From positions 1 through 37,320 of the forward strand of contig JBEVNO010000040.1 of assembly GCA_040508085.1 (NCBI GenBank): 37,320 bases of DNA, in the 5' to 3' direction. The notes below the pieces were generated by a model that saw only the letters and a list, made by a program, of their open reading frames with translations, did not search any database and was not told the DNA's origin. Source of the stretch: ZC4RG30 sp040508085. GTDB lineage: Bacteria; Pseudomonadota; Gammaproteobacteria; Steroidobacterales; Steroidobacteraceae. Positions 30,129 through 37,320 of the stretch are shown piece after piece (the stretch's first letter is position 1; each line of letters starts with the position of its first letter). The position numbers were made by a program, and so were the translations under genes.

Positions 30129-31682
30129 TCATTCGCAGCGGTAGCTGGCTGCACTGCTGGCATCGCCGCTGCCGCCGTAGCGCGTAACCTTGGGCACCGG
30201 GCACAGCGGCCTGCTCTGTCCGGGCATCGAGGCGCCGGTTGCAATCACCGCATCCGGCGCCTGGCGCTGTTCGACCCATTTCACAATGGCATCGACCATG
30301 TCGAAGCGGTCGAGCGTGGCCTCGCCGCCCGAGCAGTGTCCCATGCCAGGCACGAGGAACAGGCGACTCCAGTCTTGGATCGGTGCCGGACTGTCCTTTG
30401 CCAGCCGCTCGTAATACTGCAGCGTATCGATGGCCGAGAACCACGGGTCACTGACGCCGTGGAAGAAGATGAGCTTCCCGCCCCGATCGCGGAACGTTCC
30501 CAGGTTGGTCCAGGCGTGCGTGTCGCCGACCATCGAGCGCGCATCGTTGGCACGCGCGGACTCGGCATCCACATCGATGCTCATCCCGGCCGGCGCGCCC
30601 TCCGGAATCATGGGACCTGCAAGCGGGCCGGGCAGGCCGCGTGTAGTGGCGATGCCTGTGTCATACAGGAAGCCTGGATACACCTGGCGGCCATCCGCGG
30701 TCTTCGGTCCGGCCATGGCCTTCTTCACAGCTTCGATCTGGGCCGCAGTGAGACAGCCTTCGGTCTTGGTGCCGCCCTTGCAGGACAGCGTCGCCGGGTC
30801 GAAGCCGCAGCTCTGGGGCGCGAACACCAGACCATCCTTTGCGCCGTCCTGCGCATCGCAAGCGGCAAGCACCCCGTCAATGATCAGCTTGCGATCATTG
30901 TCGCTGAGGGCCAGGCGGGTCTGTGGCATACCCTTTGGGTCGCGGGGTGCGACGCCGTTAAGCGCCGTAGCCACCCAGCGCAGGCCAAGGTTTGAGAAAT
31001 TCGTGCGCATGGCCGGCGCGCCGGCCACGATGCCATCGAAATAATCCGGAAAGCGCTGCGACATCATCATCGCCTCGCGACCGCCGGTGGAGCATCCTAC
31101 GAAGTAGGCGTGGTGCGCGGAGCTGCCGTAGTAGCCCTTCACCACCTGCTTTGCTACGGCGGTGACTTTGGGCACCGCCTGATAGAGGAAATCCAGCGCG
31201 GCTTGCTGGTCGGCAAAGAAAGCCCCGTCAAACACCGAACCTGCATGGCCCGAATCGGTGCTGGCCACCGCAAAGCCCCGGGCCAGTGCGTTCTGGTCGC
31301 CGGCTGCAGTCGCACCCAATGGCGCGCCAACGGAGCCATTGAGTCCGCCGCCACCTTGCATCAGGAAGCGACCGTTCCACTGCACCGGCATTGCCACTGC
31401 GAAACGAATGGCATAGGGCTTGCCGTCCGTGCCGGTGCGGGCATCGAACTGGCCGTCCACGCGACAGTGCGCGGGCACGGCGACGGGAGCCGCCCCGGGC
31501 ATGCCCGGCAATGTCCCCGCAGGCTGCAATGCGGCGGCGCTGATTTGCAGCGATATGCCGGGTGCCTGGAATTGCGCCAGCGCCGCGCAGCGCGCCTGTT
31601 CGGACGTAGCAGCAAACGCCGGGGCATGAAGCGTGCCGATTACCAGCAGGCCACCGCCCCACTGCAGCAGGCGGGGCCTCAC
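30129..31682 (-). CDS. Tannase/feruloyl esterase family protein
   Basis: 517 residues from a GTG at 31682 (GGAGAAAGG upstream) that overlaps the preceding gene's stop (GTGA). Sec signal peptide. Catalytic triad: nucleophile Ser198 in G-C-S-T-G-G-R-E-A, Asp412 in G-V-S-D-P-W and His449 in G-M-G-H-C-S-G-G; Cys197 next to Ser and Cys450 next to His match the conserved C-S/H-C disulfide of the family. The domain from about 100 to 480 is an alpha/beta hydrolase with a lid insertion. It hydrolyses galloyl or feruloyl esters (tannin- or plant-wall-linked) outside the cytoplasm; the precise ester is unknown. Coupled to the upstream TIM-barrel gene. Confidence 0.93.
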   Translation of the reverse strand: MRPRLLQWGGGLLVIGTLHAPAFAATSEQARCAALAQFQAPGISLQISAAALQPAGTLPGMPGAAPVAVPAHCRVDGQFDARTGTDGKPYAIRFAVAMPVQWNGRFLMQGGGGLNGSVGAPLGATAAGDQNALARGFAVASTDSGHAGSVFDGAFFADQQAALDFLYQAVPKVTAVAKQVVKGYYGSSAHHAYFVGCSTGGREAMMMSQRFPDYFDGIVAGAPAMRTNFSNLGLRWVATALNGVAPRDPKGMPQTRLALSDNDRKLIIDGVLAACDAQDGAKDGLVFAPQSCGFDPATLSCKGGTKTEGCLTAAQIEAVKKAMAGPKTADGRQVYPGFLYDTGIATTRGLPGPLAGPMIPEGAPAGMSIDVDAESARANDARSMVGDTHAWTNLGTFRDRGGKLIFFHGVSDPWFSAIDTLQYYERLAKDSPAPIQDWSRLFLVPGMGHCSGGEATLDRFDMVDAIVKWVEQRQAPDAVIATGASMPGQSRPLCPVPKVTRYGGSGDASSAASYRCE

Positions 31683-32605
31683 GAGCCTTTCTCCAGCTCG
31701 TTGCGCACCCGCTCCAGCAGCCGCTTGGTGGCGCGGATGCCCGCATCCTCATCGATGTCGCGGCCTTCGAACTCGATGCCGATGTAGCCGCGGTAACCGG
31801 CATCGCGCACCAGGGTGAGGGCGCGCTTGTAATCGATGGTGGTTTCCTCGCCCCTGGCATCGAAAGCATAGCTCTTGGCCGAGACGCCCTTGGCAAAGGG
31901 CATCAGTTCCGCCACGCCCAGGTAGCGGTCGTAGAGCCTGCCCTTCTCGATGGTGAAGTTGCCGAAGTCCGGCAGCGTGCCGACATTGGGCAGGCCGACG
32001 CGTTCGATCACCAGCGCCAGCCATTTGCCATGGCTGGATGTGCCGCCGTGGTTCTCGACGATCACATTGAGCCCCTGCTGGGCACCGAATTCACCCAGCC
32101 GGCGCAGTCCATCCGTGGCGTAATCCAGCTGCGCGCCCCATGTGCCGGAGGATTGCGCATTGACGCGGATCGAGTGGCAGCCGAGATACTTCGCAGCGGC
32201 CACCCACTTGTAGTGGTTCTCCACTGCCTTGGTGCGCGCTGCCGGGTCCGCATCGCCGATGGCGCCTTCGGCGTCCACCATGATCAAGCCACTCTTCACG
32301 CCGTTGTCATCGCAGCGCTTCTTCAGGTCAGCCAGATAGGTCTGGTCCTCGGCTTTGTCCTTGAAGAAGGTGTTCACGTATTCGACCACGTCGATGCCGT
32401 GGTCGCGGCGTGCCCTGACCGGGAAATCGAGGTTGGTCATCTGCTTGCCAAACAGCGAGCGGTTGTACGACCACTCGGCCAGCGAGATGGAGAACCAGGG
32501 CTTCTGCGCAGCTGCAGACAGAGCCGGCGCAGCGGGCAGCGAACCGAGCATGCCAGCGCCTGCGGCCATGCCCATCAGCCCCAGGAATGAGCGCCGGTCG
32601 TTCAT
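31679..32605 (-). CDS. Tat-exported sugar phosphate isomerase/epimerase-like TIM barrel protein
   Basis: 308 residues from ATG 32605 (GGGGGAG upstream). N-terminal Tat signal R-R-S-F-L-G-L-M-G-M-A-A-G-A-G-M-L-G. The remainder is a xylose-isomerase-like (AP-endonuclease 2) TIM barrel: S-L-A-E-W-S-Y-N-R-S-L-F-G, G-I-D-V-V-E-Y-V-N-T-F-F, V-D-A-E-G-A-I-G-D, V-I-V-E-N-H-G-G, P-D-F-G-N-F, E-F-E-G-R-D. Metal-binding Glu/Asp/His residues are visible in these strands. Periplasmic export is unusual for cytosolic isomerases and recurs in groups linked to keto-glycoside and cyclitol catabolism. Divergent from the NupG-type transporter across 81 bases. Substrate unknown. Confidence 0.87.
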   Translation of the reverse strand: MNDRRSFLGLMGMAAGAGMLGSLPAAPALSAAAQKPWFSISLAEWSYNRSLFGKQMTNLDFPVRARRDHGIDVVEYVNTFFKDKAEDQTYLADLKKRCDDNGVKSGLIMVDAEGAIGDADPAARTKAVENHYKWVAAAKYLGCHSIRVNAQSSGTWGAQLDYATDGLRRLGEFGAQQGLNVIVENHGGTSSHGKWLALVIERVGLPNVGTLPDFGNFTIEKGRLYDRYLGVAELMPFAKGVSAKSYAFDARGEETTIDYKRALTLVRDAGYRGYIGIEFEGRDIDEDAGIRATKRLLERVRNELEKGS

Positions 32606-32624
32606 GTCGTCTCCCCCGATGAAT

Positions 32625-32653
32625 TTGTTTAGACTGATCAGGATAACGATAAC
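32625..32653 (+). promoter_or_regulatory. Promoter-like region between TIM-barrel and NupG-type genes
   Basis: For the plus-strand gene, TTGTTT (32625-32630) and GATAAC (32648-32653) are 17 bases apart. GATAAC is repeated back to back (32642-32653) and an eight-base palindrome CTGATCAG (32634-32641) lies in the spacer, a plausible operator. On the minus strand TAAACA in the same segment could serve the TIM-barrel gene. No regulator gene adjoins this locus. Confidence 0.35.
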
Positions 32654-32686
32654 ACTGGCCGCCGGCCACGATGGGGAGAGGGGTCG

Positions 32687-33919
32687 ATGCAGCCAGCGGT
32701 CCGCACCAAACTGTCGGTGATGATGTTCCTGCAGTTTGCGCTGTGGGGTTCGTGGTTCGTCACGTTGAGCACTTATCTGCTGGCCATCGGTTTCGACGGT
32801 CTGCAGGTCGGCGCCGCCTACAGCACGATGAACTGGGGCGCGATTCTGGCACCGGTCATTGCCGGTGCAGTGGCTGACCGTTTCTTTCAGGCGCAGAAGG
32901 TGCTGGGTCTGCTGCACCTGGTGGGCGCGGTGTTGTTGTGGTGGATCTCCACCATCACCGAACCCACGGCCTTCTTCTGGGCGCTGCTCGCCTATGCGGT
33001 CTGCTACATGCCGACGCTCGGCCTTGCCAACGCCATCTCCTTCCACCAGATGACAGACCCGGGCCGGCAGTTCGGGTTGATCCGGGCCTTCGGCACCTTC
33101 GGCTGGATCGTGGTGGGGCTGGTGGTGGGATGGCTGGCGCCGAAGCTGCTGGGTCATTCCATCGAGCCCACCAACCTGCCACTGCGTATCGGCGCGGCGA
33201 TCTCGCTGCTGCTGGGTGTGTATGCCTTCACGCTGCCATCGACGCCGCCGTCGGCCGCCGGCCGCAAGCCGACTCTTGCGCAGGCGCTCGGCCTGGAGAC
33301 GCTGTCACTGATGAAGGACCGCTCTTTCACCATCTTCGTGCTGGGTTCGCTGCTGATATGCATCCCGCTGTCGTTCTATTACAGCTTCGCCAATGCCTTC
33401 CTGAACGAAGCCGGCATGCAGAACGCGGCCAGCAAGATGACACTGGGGCAGGCCTCCGAAGTGATGTTCCTAGTGCTGATCCCGTTCTTCTTCGCTCGCC
33501 TCGGCGTGAAGAAGATGCTGCTGGTGGGCATGGCCGCCTGGGTATTGCGCTATGTGCTGTTCGCCTATGGCAACAACGGTGCGCTGGTGTCGCTGCTGTA
33601 TGCCGGCATCATCCTGCACGGCGTGTGCTTCGATTTCTTCTTCGTGACGGGGCAGATCTACGTGGACCGAGCCGTGCCGCGTGTGCAGCGGGCGGCTGCG
33701 CAGGGGTTCATCCACGTGGTCACCTATGGCGTGGGCCAGTTGATCGGCTCGTGGGCCGCGGGCGCGGTGGTGGCCCACTACACCGTGGCGGCGGACGCCG
33801 GCACGCGACATTTGTGGCAGGCCATCTGGACGGTGCCTGCAGTCATGGCCTTCGTGGTGCTGCTGCTGTTCGCGCTGTTCTTCCGCGAACCAGCAGGCCA
33901 GCCCCAGCAGCCGCGCTGA
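32687..33919 (+). CDS. MFS transporter, nucleoside permease (NupG) family
   Basis: 410 residues; GGGAGAGGGG before the ATG. About 12 membrane spans. Signature features: N-terminal L-S-V-M-M-F-L-Q-F-A-L-W-G-S-W-F-V-T-L, loop G-A-V-A-D-R-F-F after TM2, and R-A-F-G-T-F-G-W-I at TM4-5, all typical of NHS-family nucleoside/proton symporters. A His-rich segment (I-S-F-H-Q-M) is present. In bacteria of this kind, NupG-like genes near TIM-barrel isomerases often import glycosides or sugar derivatives rather than nucleosides. So the substrate here is open: a nucleoside, or the product of the exported TIM barrel and tannase-family esterase. Confidence 0.9.
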   Translation: MQPAVRTKLSVMMFLQFALWGSWFVTLSTYLLAIGFDGLQVGAAYSTMNWGAILAPVIAGAVADRFFQAQKVLGLLHLVGAVLLWWISTITEPTAFFWALLAYAVCYMPTLGLANAISFHQMTDPGRQFGLIRAFGTFGWIVVGLVVGWLAPKLLGHSIEPTNLPLRIGAAISLLLGVYAFTLPSTPPSAAGRKPTLAQALGLETLSLMKDRSFTIFVLGSLLICIPLSFYYSFANAFLNEAGMQNAASKMTLGQASEVMFLVLIPFFFARLGVKKMLLVGMAAWVLRYVLFAYGNNGALVSLLYAGIILHGVCFDFFFVTGQIYVDRAVPRVQRAAAQGFIHVVTYGVGQLIGSWAAGAVVAHYTVAADAGTRHLWQAIWTVPAVMAFVVLLLFALFFREPAGQPQQPR

Positions 33920-33936
33920 GGCCGGCCAGCCAGCCA

Positions 33937-34482
33937 TCAGCGGTCGGTCAGGCCCTGTGAAGCCCGTTCGGCCTTGATCTGCGCTTCGGATTTCTTGATC
34001 CGGTCGCGCTCCTTGGTGACTTCGGCGCGCGCCTGCTGCCATTGCGCCGCGTAAGTCTCCTTCGACACCGAGTTGTTCGGGCTCTTCTGGTCCCAGGCGA
34101 GCGCATCGTCGATGGTCTGCGTCCAGATCCGCACATTGCCGCCGCTGTAATCGGATACGGCCTTGCCGAAGCCGCCTTCGACAATATCCTTGTACTGCGC
34201 CGGGTCACCGGTCGCGGGCAGCTCCGGATTGGCCAGCAGGTACTGGCGGTAGCGGATCTGGCCCACGTAGAACCACTGTACGGCCGGGTCGTACTTCTTG
34301 GCCTTGAACAACTTGATCGCATAGGCGAAGTACGCCATCGGATGTGAATCCGGGAGGTTCGCCTCGATCTCCTTGGCGGGTTTCTTTTCGATGTCATCCA
34401 CCGTCAACGCGGCGGCGTTCACGATGCCCGCGCCGCTCGGCAGGATGACGGCAAGCATGGCGGCCAGAATCAATCTACGCAT
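33937..34482 (-). CDS. Exported hypothetical protein
   Basis: 181 residues from ATG 34482, with AGGGGAAC upstream. Sec signal peptide M-R-R-L-I-L-A-A-M-L-A-V-I-L-P-S-G-A-G. The mature protein contains S-H-P-M-A-Y-F-A-Y-A-I-K-L-F-K-A-K-K-Y-D-P-A-V-Q-W-F-Y-V-G-Q-I-R-Y-R, reminiscent of a single Sel1/TPR hairpin, and ends in a charged coiled-coil (W-Q-Q-A-R-A-E-V-T-K-E-R-D-R-I-K-K-S-E-A-Q-I-K). No catalytic motif. Convergent with the NupG-type gene (17 bases), so probably unrelated to it. Function not recognised. Confidence 0.7.
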   Translation of the reverse strand: MRRLILAAMLAVILPSGAGIVNAAALTVDDIEKKPAKEIEANLPDSHPMAYFAYAIKLFKAKKYDPAVQWFYVGQIRYRQYLLANPELPATGDPAQYKDIVEGGFGKAVSDYSGGNVRIWTQTIDDALAWDQKSPNNSVSKETYAAQWQQARAEVTKERDRIKKSEAQIKAERASQGLTDR

Positions 34483-34571
34483 GTTCCCCTCGCTATTGTT
34501 GTGTCGGCGGCTCCTTTTCCCGGGCCACCGTGAGCCGCAGGATGCACCCCCGCCGCCCCGGCCCGCAATGG

Positions 34572-35633
34572 CTATGGCAGCAGCTGCTTTTCCATGAACA
34601 CGCTCAGCGGGTCGGGCGCGTAGCTGCCGAATGGCGAACGCTCGACATAGCCCAGAGCACGGTACAGGCCGAGCGCCTCGGGCTGGGCGATGCCGGTCTC
34701 GAGCCTCGCCAAGGGGTAGCCCTCGCGCCGCAACAGGCTCTCGAGGCTGTTCATGATGCGGCGTGACAGACCCAGCCCGCGATGCGAATCCAGCACGAAC
34801 ACGCGTTTGATCTCGCCGTAGCGGCCGTCATCGTCCATCAGCTTCACGGCACCACAGGCCACCAGTTCGCCATCCGCATGGATGCCGATGAAGCGGGCGC
34901 GGGGCCCGCTCAGTGCTGCGGCGCTTTCCAGATGGTTGCTCTCAGGTGGGTAGAGCGCCTGCATGTAGGCATCGGAGAGCGCCAGCAGCCGCACTGCACC
35001 AGGTGAGGCCGGATCCACCGCCACTGGCAGTGCGGTGGCGAATGCCTGCAGCGACACTTGCTTGCCGCCGGGTACCGTCTGCCGGCCCACTTCGCGAAAG
35101 CCCAGTCGCTGGTGGAAGCGGACGGAAACCGGGTTGGGCGGTTCGATGTCGATCTCGCAGGTCACCCATGGCACCTGCGCTGCAGTGGCATGCGCGACCA
35201 CATGCCGGTACAGCGCCGAGCCCACGCCCTGTCCCTGCAGCGCAGCACTGATGACCACCCGATCGATATAGAGGAACGAGGCATAGCGCTGTCCGAACCA
35301 GCGGTAGTTGACGCTGTCGTAGGCGGCGCCCTCGCGGAAGGCCAGCAGGAAGGCGGCCACGACGCCCTCATGCTCCACGACCAGACTCAGCTCGGTCGCC
35401 TCGTCCAGCTCCACCAGGCGCGCCGGGGTCAGCGGGCTCAGGAAGCGCACGAATTCCTCGTTGAGAGCGAGGATGCGCGAGTAGTCGGCGGGTACTGCTG
35501 CGCGAATCAGAAAATGCCGCCTCTCATAATTCTCCCTAAAGCATGGAACAGCTTTGCCGCTGGATCGCGCGCCCGTGGCGGGCAAGAATGCCCGCGCCCT
35601 GTCTGCTTCAGCAAGTTTCCCCGGAGATTCCAT
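34572..35633 (-). CDS. Tandem GNAT-family acetyltransferase (two domains fused)
   Basis: 353 residues from ATG 35633; the first ~38 residues look unlike a GNAT domain, and no Shine-Dalgarno is clear, so a start nearer H-F-L-I-R-A-A-V is possible. Domain 1 (about 41-197) has V-V-I-S-A-A-L-Q-G-Q-G-V-G-S-A-L, the Q/R-x-x-G-x-G/A acetyl-CoA loop, and resembles the predicted acetyltransferases of the COG3818 group. Domain 2 (about 205-353) has A-L-Y-P-P-E-S-N-H-L, R-V-F-V-L-D-S-H-R-G-L-G-L-S-R and R-L-E-T-G-I-A-Q-P-E-A-L-G-L-Y-R-A-L-G-Y. Both acetyl-CoA motifs are intact. Divergent from the MBL gene: starts overlap if ATG 35633 is used. Substrates unknown. Confidence 0.85.
   Translation of the reverse strand: MESPGKLAEADRARAFLPATGARSSGKAVPCFRENYERRHFLIRAAVPADYSRILALNEEFVRFLSPLTPARLVELDEATELSLVVEHEGVVAAFLLAFREGAAYDSVNYRWFGQRYASFLYIDRVVISAALQGQGVGSALYRHVVAHATAAQVPWVTCEIDIEPPNPVSVRFHQRLGFREVGRQTVPGGKQVSLQAFATALPVAVDPASPGAVRLLALSDAYMQALYPPESNHLESAAALSGPRARFIGIHADGELVACGAVKLMDDDGRYGEIKRVFVLDSHRGLGLSRRIMNSLESLLRREGYPLARLETGIAQPEALGLYRALGYVERSPFGSYAPDPLSVFMEKQLLP
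35571..35595 (+). promoter_or_regulatory. Mutually exclusive hairpins in the MBL gene leader
   Basis: GCCCG (35571-35575) can pair with CGGGC (35579-35583), and GCGGGC (35578-35583) can pair instead with GCCCGC (35590-35595). Two alternative stems share the middle arm, as in attenuator-like leaders. CATAAT at 35525-35530 could be the -10 of a ~95-base leader. If the GNAT N-terminus is real, these bases are also coding on the minus strand. Confidence 0.3.
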
Positions 35634-36555
35634 GATTCGCATTCGTTCACTGCTCGCCCTGGCCCTCCTCGGTGGCAGCAGCGCGCTGCCCGCGCAGCAG
35701 CCGCCCGCCGATTACAGCAAGGTGCAGATCCGCACCACCAGGCTCGCCGACAATTTCCACACGCTGGAGGGCATCAATGGTCCGGTGATCGGCACGGTGC
35801 TGATGCTGTCGGGCCCCGATGGCGTGCTGCTGGTCGATGGCCAGTTCGCGCAGGTCAACGACAAGCTGGTGGCGGCCATCCGCAAGATCTCGGACAAGCC
35901 GGTGCGCTTCCTGGTGAACACCCATCTGCACAGCGACCACACCAGTGGCAACGAGAGCTTCGCGAAGCAGGGCGCGGTGATCTTCAGCCGCGACCAGCTG
36001 CGCTGGCGCATGGCGCATCCGAATCCTTCCGCCAATGGCCAGCCCGGCCGTCCGGCAGCGGCGCTGGCGCTGCCTGTAGTCACCTACGACAACCCCGTCA
36101 CCATTCACATGAATGGTGAGGATGTGCAGCTCATCCCGATCCGCGCCGCGCATACCGATGGCGATACGCTGATCTACTTCCCGACCGTGGATGTGCTGGC
36201 CACGGGCGACTACTTCCGCACCGAGGGTTACCCGCGCGTGGATCGCCGCGGCGGTGGCTCGCTGGCCGGGCTGCTGGCAGGCCTCGGCGAAACCATCGGC
36301 AAGGCCGGGCCGAAGACCCGCGTGGTGCCGGGGCATGGCCCGATCACCGATCGCAACGGCCTGATCGAGCAGCGCGACATGATCCTGGCCATGCGCGACC
36401 GCATCGCGCCGCTGGTGAAACAGGGCAGGACGGTCGAGGAGGTGCTGGCCACCAAGCCCACTGCAGAGTTCGACGCCAAGGTGCGGCAGGGCGAAGAGGA
36501 GACGACGGAGCAGTTCGTGCGCTGGCTGTATGCGGAGCTGCAGGCGGCGGGCTGA
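35632..36555 (+). CDS. Exported metallo-beta-lactamase-fold hydrolase
   Basis: 307 residues from ATG 35632, with CCGGAG upstream; the frame extends to 35554 but this start gives a Sec signal (M-I-R-I-R-S-L-L-A-L-A-L-L-G-G-S-S-A-L-P-A). Metal ligands His98, His100, Asp102 and His103 in T-H-L-H-S-D-H, His174 in A-A-H-T-D-G-D, Asp193 in A-T-G-D-Y, and His235 in P-G-H-G-P, a complete dinuclear zinc site. Homologues are frequent in sphingomonad- and xanthomonad-like bacteria with unknown substrates; some MBL proteins of this type act on lactones or cyclic esters. It is not evidence of antibiotic resistance. Convergent with the RDD gene downstream. Confidence 0.9.
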   Translation: MIRIRSLLALALLGGSSALPAQQPPADYSKVQIRTTRLADNFHTLEGINGPVIGTVLMLSGPDGVLLVDGQFAQVNDKLVAAIRKISDKPVRFLVNTHLHSDHTSGNESFAKQGAVIFSRDQLRWRMAHPNPSANGQPGRPAAALALPVVTYDNPVTIHMNGEDVQLIPIRAAHTDGDTLIYFPTVDVLATGDYFRTEGYPRVDRRGGGSLAGLLAGLGETIGKAGPKTRVVPGHGPITDRNGLIEQRDMILAMRDRIAPLVKQGRTVEEVLATKPTAEFDAKVRQGEEETTEQFVRWLYAELQAAG

Positions 36556-36567
36556 AGGCGCCGGGCC

Positions 36568-37074
36568 CTACCGGGTGAACTCCACCTTGTGCGGGCCCCG
36601 CTTTCTGGCGCGTACGACAACGGTGTTGGCCATCTTGTCGTGCCAGCCCTGCTTGCGAGCGTCGAATGCCACCCAGAAGAAACCCAGCAGCAGGGGCAGC
36701 GTCGCGACGAAGTAACCCAGGTAGCGCACTGCCGCCTGCGACAAGCTCATCGGCCCGCCAGTGGTGGCGTCCACGACATGGGCGCCGATGACCATCTTGC
36801 CGGGCGTAGCCTCCTTGCGCAGCCAGAACCACAGCACCATCGCGGCCGGGAACACCCAGGAGATCAAGAACTCGGCCGGGCCTGCGATCAGCGGCTTCCC
36901 CGGATCGAGGAAGTGTTCCCAGCCGTAGATCCACAGCAGCGGCGGCGTGGTGATGATCAGCAGGATGACGGTGTCGAGCAGCGAGGCGCCAACGCGTGCC
37001 CAGAAGCCGACGTAGTCCATGTGGTCCAGGTTGGGGCGGACGCGGTCTTCGGGCACTGGCTGCTCTGCATTCAC
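36568..37074 (-). CDS. RDD-family membrane protein
   Basis: 168 residues from GTG 37074; AGGGAG lies 11 bases upstream. The N-terminal cytoplasmic segment is followed by the RDD signature V-G-F-W-A-R-V-G-A-S-L-L-D-T (Arg and Asp spaced at the first span), spans at about 30-50 and 70-85, the conserved T-P-G-K-M-V-I-G-A-x-V-V-D motif, and a third span at about 115-130, ending basic (R-A-R-K-R-G-P-H-K). RDD proteins are small membrane proteins of unknown or ion-transport-linked function. Convergent with the MBL gene (12-base gap). Confidence 0.88.
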   Translation of the reverse strand: MNAEQPVPEDRVRPNLDHMDYVGFWARVGASLLDTVILLIITTPPLLWIYGWEHFLDPGKPLIAGPAEFLISWVFPAAMVLWFWLRKEATPGKMVIGAHVVDATTGGPMSLSQAAVRYLGYFVATLPLLLGFFWVAFDARKQGWHDKMANTVVVRARKRGPHKVEFTR

Positions 37075-37179
37075 AGGCTGCGACGCTCCCTGAGTATGGC
37101 GCGAAACATGCCGTCCGGTGTCAATGGCACCAGTGCGCCTCGCATGCGCAGATGCCCCGCAGTGCAGGCCCGCACCGCC

Positions 37180-37320
37180 CTAGGCGGCAGGGCGCTGCCA
37201 TTCGAGCACAACGTCATCCGCATTCCCGATGGTGCCGATGCAGTCGAAACCCAGCTTTTCCAGCACGCGGTGCGATGCATTGCGCTCAACCAGGGTCTGC
37301 GCCACCGCGATGGCGCCCGG
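37180..37320 (-). CDS. GNAT-family acetyltransferase, C-terminal fragment (runs off window)
   Basis: Forty-six codons and a TAG read in from the right edge on the minus strand. The sequence A-I-A-V-A-Q-T-L-V-E-R-N-A-S-H-R-V-L-E-K-L-G-F-D-C-I-G is the GNAT C-terminal helix and strand (the N-x-x-S-x-x-V-L-E-K-L-G-F motif of the RimJ/RimL-type group). The 5' part of the gene lies outside the window. The frame ends 105 bases before the RDD start and the two genes are on the same strand. Confidence 0.75.
   Translation of the reverse strand, partial: PGAIAVAQTLVERNASHRVLEKLGFDCIGTIGNADDVVLEWQRPAA

Noticed and set aside
35632..36555. Possible antibiotic-resistance beta-lactamase
   Set aside because: The HxHxDH fold is shared by many hydrolases. 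The chain is nearest to broad exported MBL-fold proteins and shows no specific class B beta-lactamase features beyond the metal site.
37071..37289. 72-codon minus-strand frame before the RDD gene
   Set aside because: Its first half is out of frame with the GNAT fragment that has a recognisable motif. Only the last ~24 codons, coupled by GTGA to the RDD start, could be a leader peptide, for which there is no further support.
1..37320. Search for mobile elements, phage genes, CRISPR arrays, tRNAs, toxin-antitoxin or defence islands
   Set aside because: No transposase or integrase motif, no repeat-spacer pattern, no tRNA-like cloverleaf and no cluster of nuclease/ATPase defence genes was recognised. 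recQ, rmuC and the exonuclease are scattered, normal repair genes.

Overview
This 37.3-kb window is GC-rich, densely coded chromosomal DNA. I see no transposase, integrase, tRNA, rRNA or CRISPR array, and no gap above 180 bases without a gene. The gene set is AhpC/AhpF, RecQ with a DEDDh exonuclease, RmuC, TraB/GumN, a NupG-type permease, tannase/feruloyl esterase, an Ior-type molybdenum hydroxylase, a PQQ alcohol dehydrogenase and several exported peptidases. It suggests a free-living aerobic proteobacterium, most likely a gammaproteobacterium near Xanthomonadales, Nevskiales or Steroidobacterales. That placement is inference from gene content; no marker RNA is present.

Layout. 3-602: 3' end of a GH1-like glycosyl hydrolase. 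698-2694: DUF4142 exported protein, a small unknown protein, DUF2934 protein (minus) and a Crp/Fnr-type regulator. 2748-5748: exported unknown, ECF sigma factor overlapping a membrane protein that may be its anti-sigma factor, and a Sel1-repeat protein. 5757-9536: DEDDh exonuclease divergent from recQ, then an aldose-1-epimerase-like protein and a 66-residue membrane protein. 9588-12139: PQQ/heme c alcohol dehydrogenase and a small exported protein. 12156-15187: LysR regulator divergent from a VOC-SDR-SDR cluster. 15272-19135: overlapping three-gene operon for an Ior-type molybdenum hydroxylase (2Fe-2S subunit, Tat-exported Mo subunit, diheme lipoprotein cytochrome), followed by a convergent AraC regulator. 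19256-26165: gluzincin metallopeptidase divergent from an M28 peptidase lipoprotein, then rmuC and a Tat-exported PhoD-like phosphatase. 26199-28512: ahpC-ahpF behind an OxyR-like operator. 28550-30128: TraB/GumN protein and an exported unknown. 30129-33919: tannase-family esterase and exported xylose-isomerase-like TIM barrel, divergent from a NupG-type transporter. 33937-37320: exported unknown, tandem GNAT fusion divergent from an exported metallo-beta-lactamase-fold hydrolase, RDD membrane protein, and the 3' end of another GNAT gene.

How the genes fit together. Three functional themes are visible: oxidative and DNA stress (ahpCF, recQ, rmuC, exonuclease); periplasmic oxidation of organic substrates with electrons passed to c-type heme (PQQ dehydrogenase, Ior system); and outer-compartment hydrolysis and uptake of plant-type or peptide substrates (tannase/TIM barrel/NupG, peptidases, PhoD, MBL). 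Several genes lack a Shine-Dalgarno sequence but carry a -10-like hexamer 6-7 bases before the start codon, suggesting leaderless transcripts. I found no clearly new multi-gene system. The least ordinary items are the leaderless-start pattern, the double-GNAT protein, the SDR lacking its catalytic tyrosine, and the exported TIM-barrel/tannase/NupG locus.
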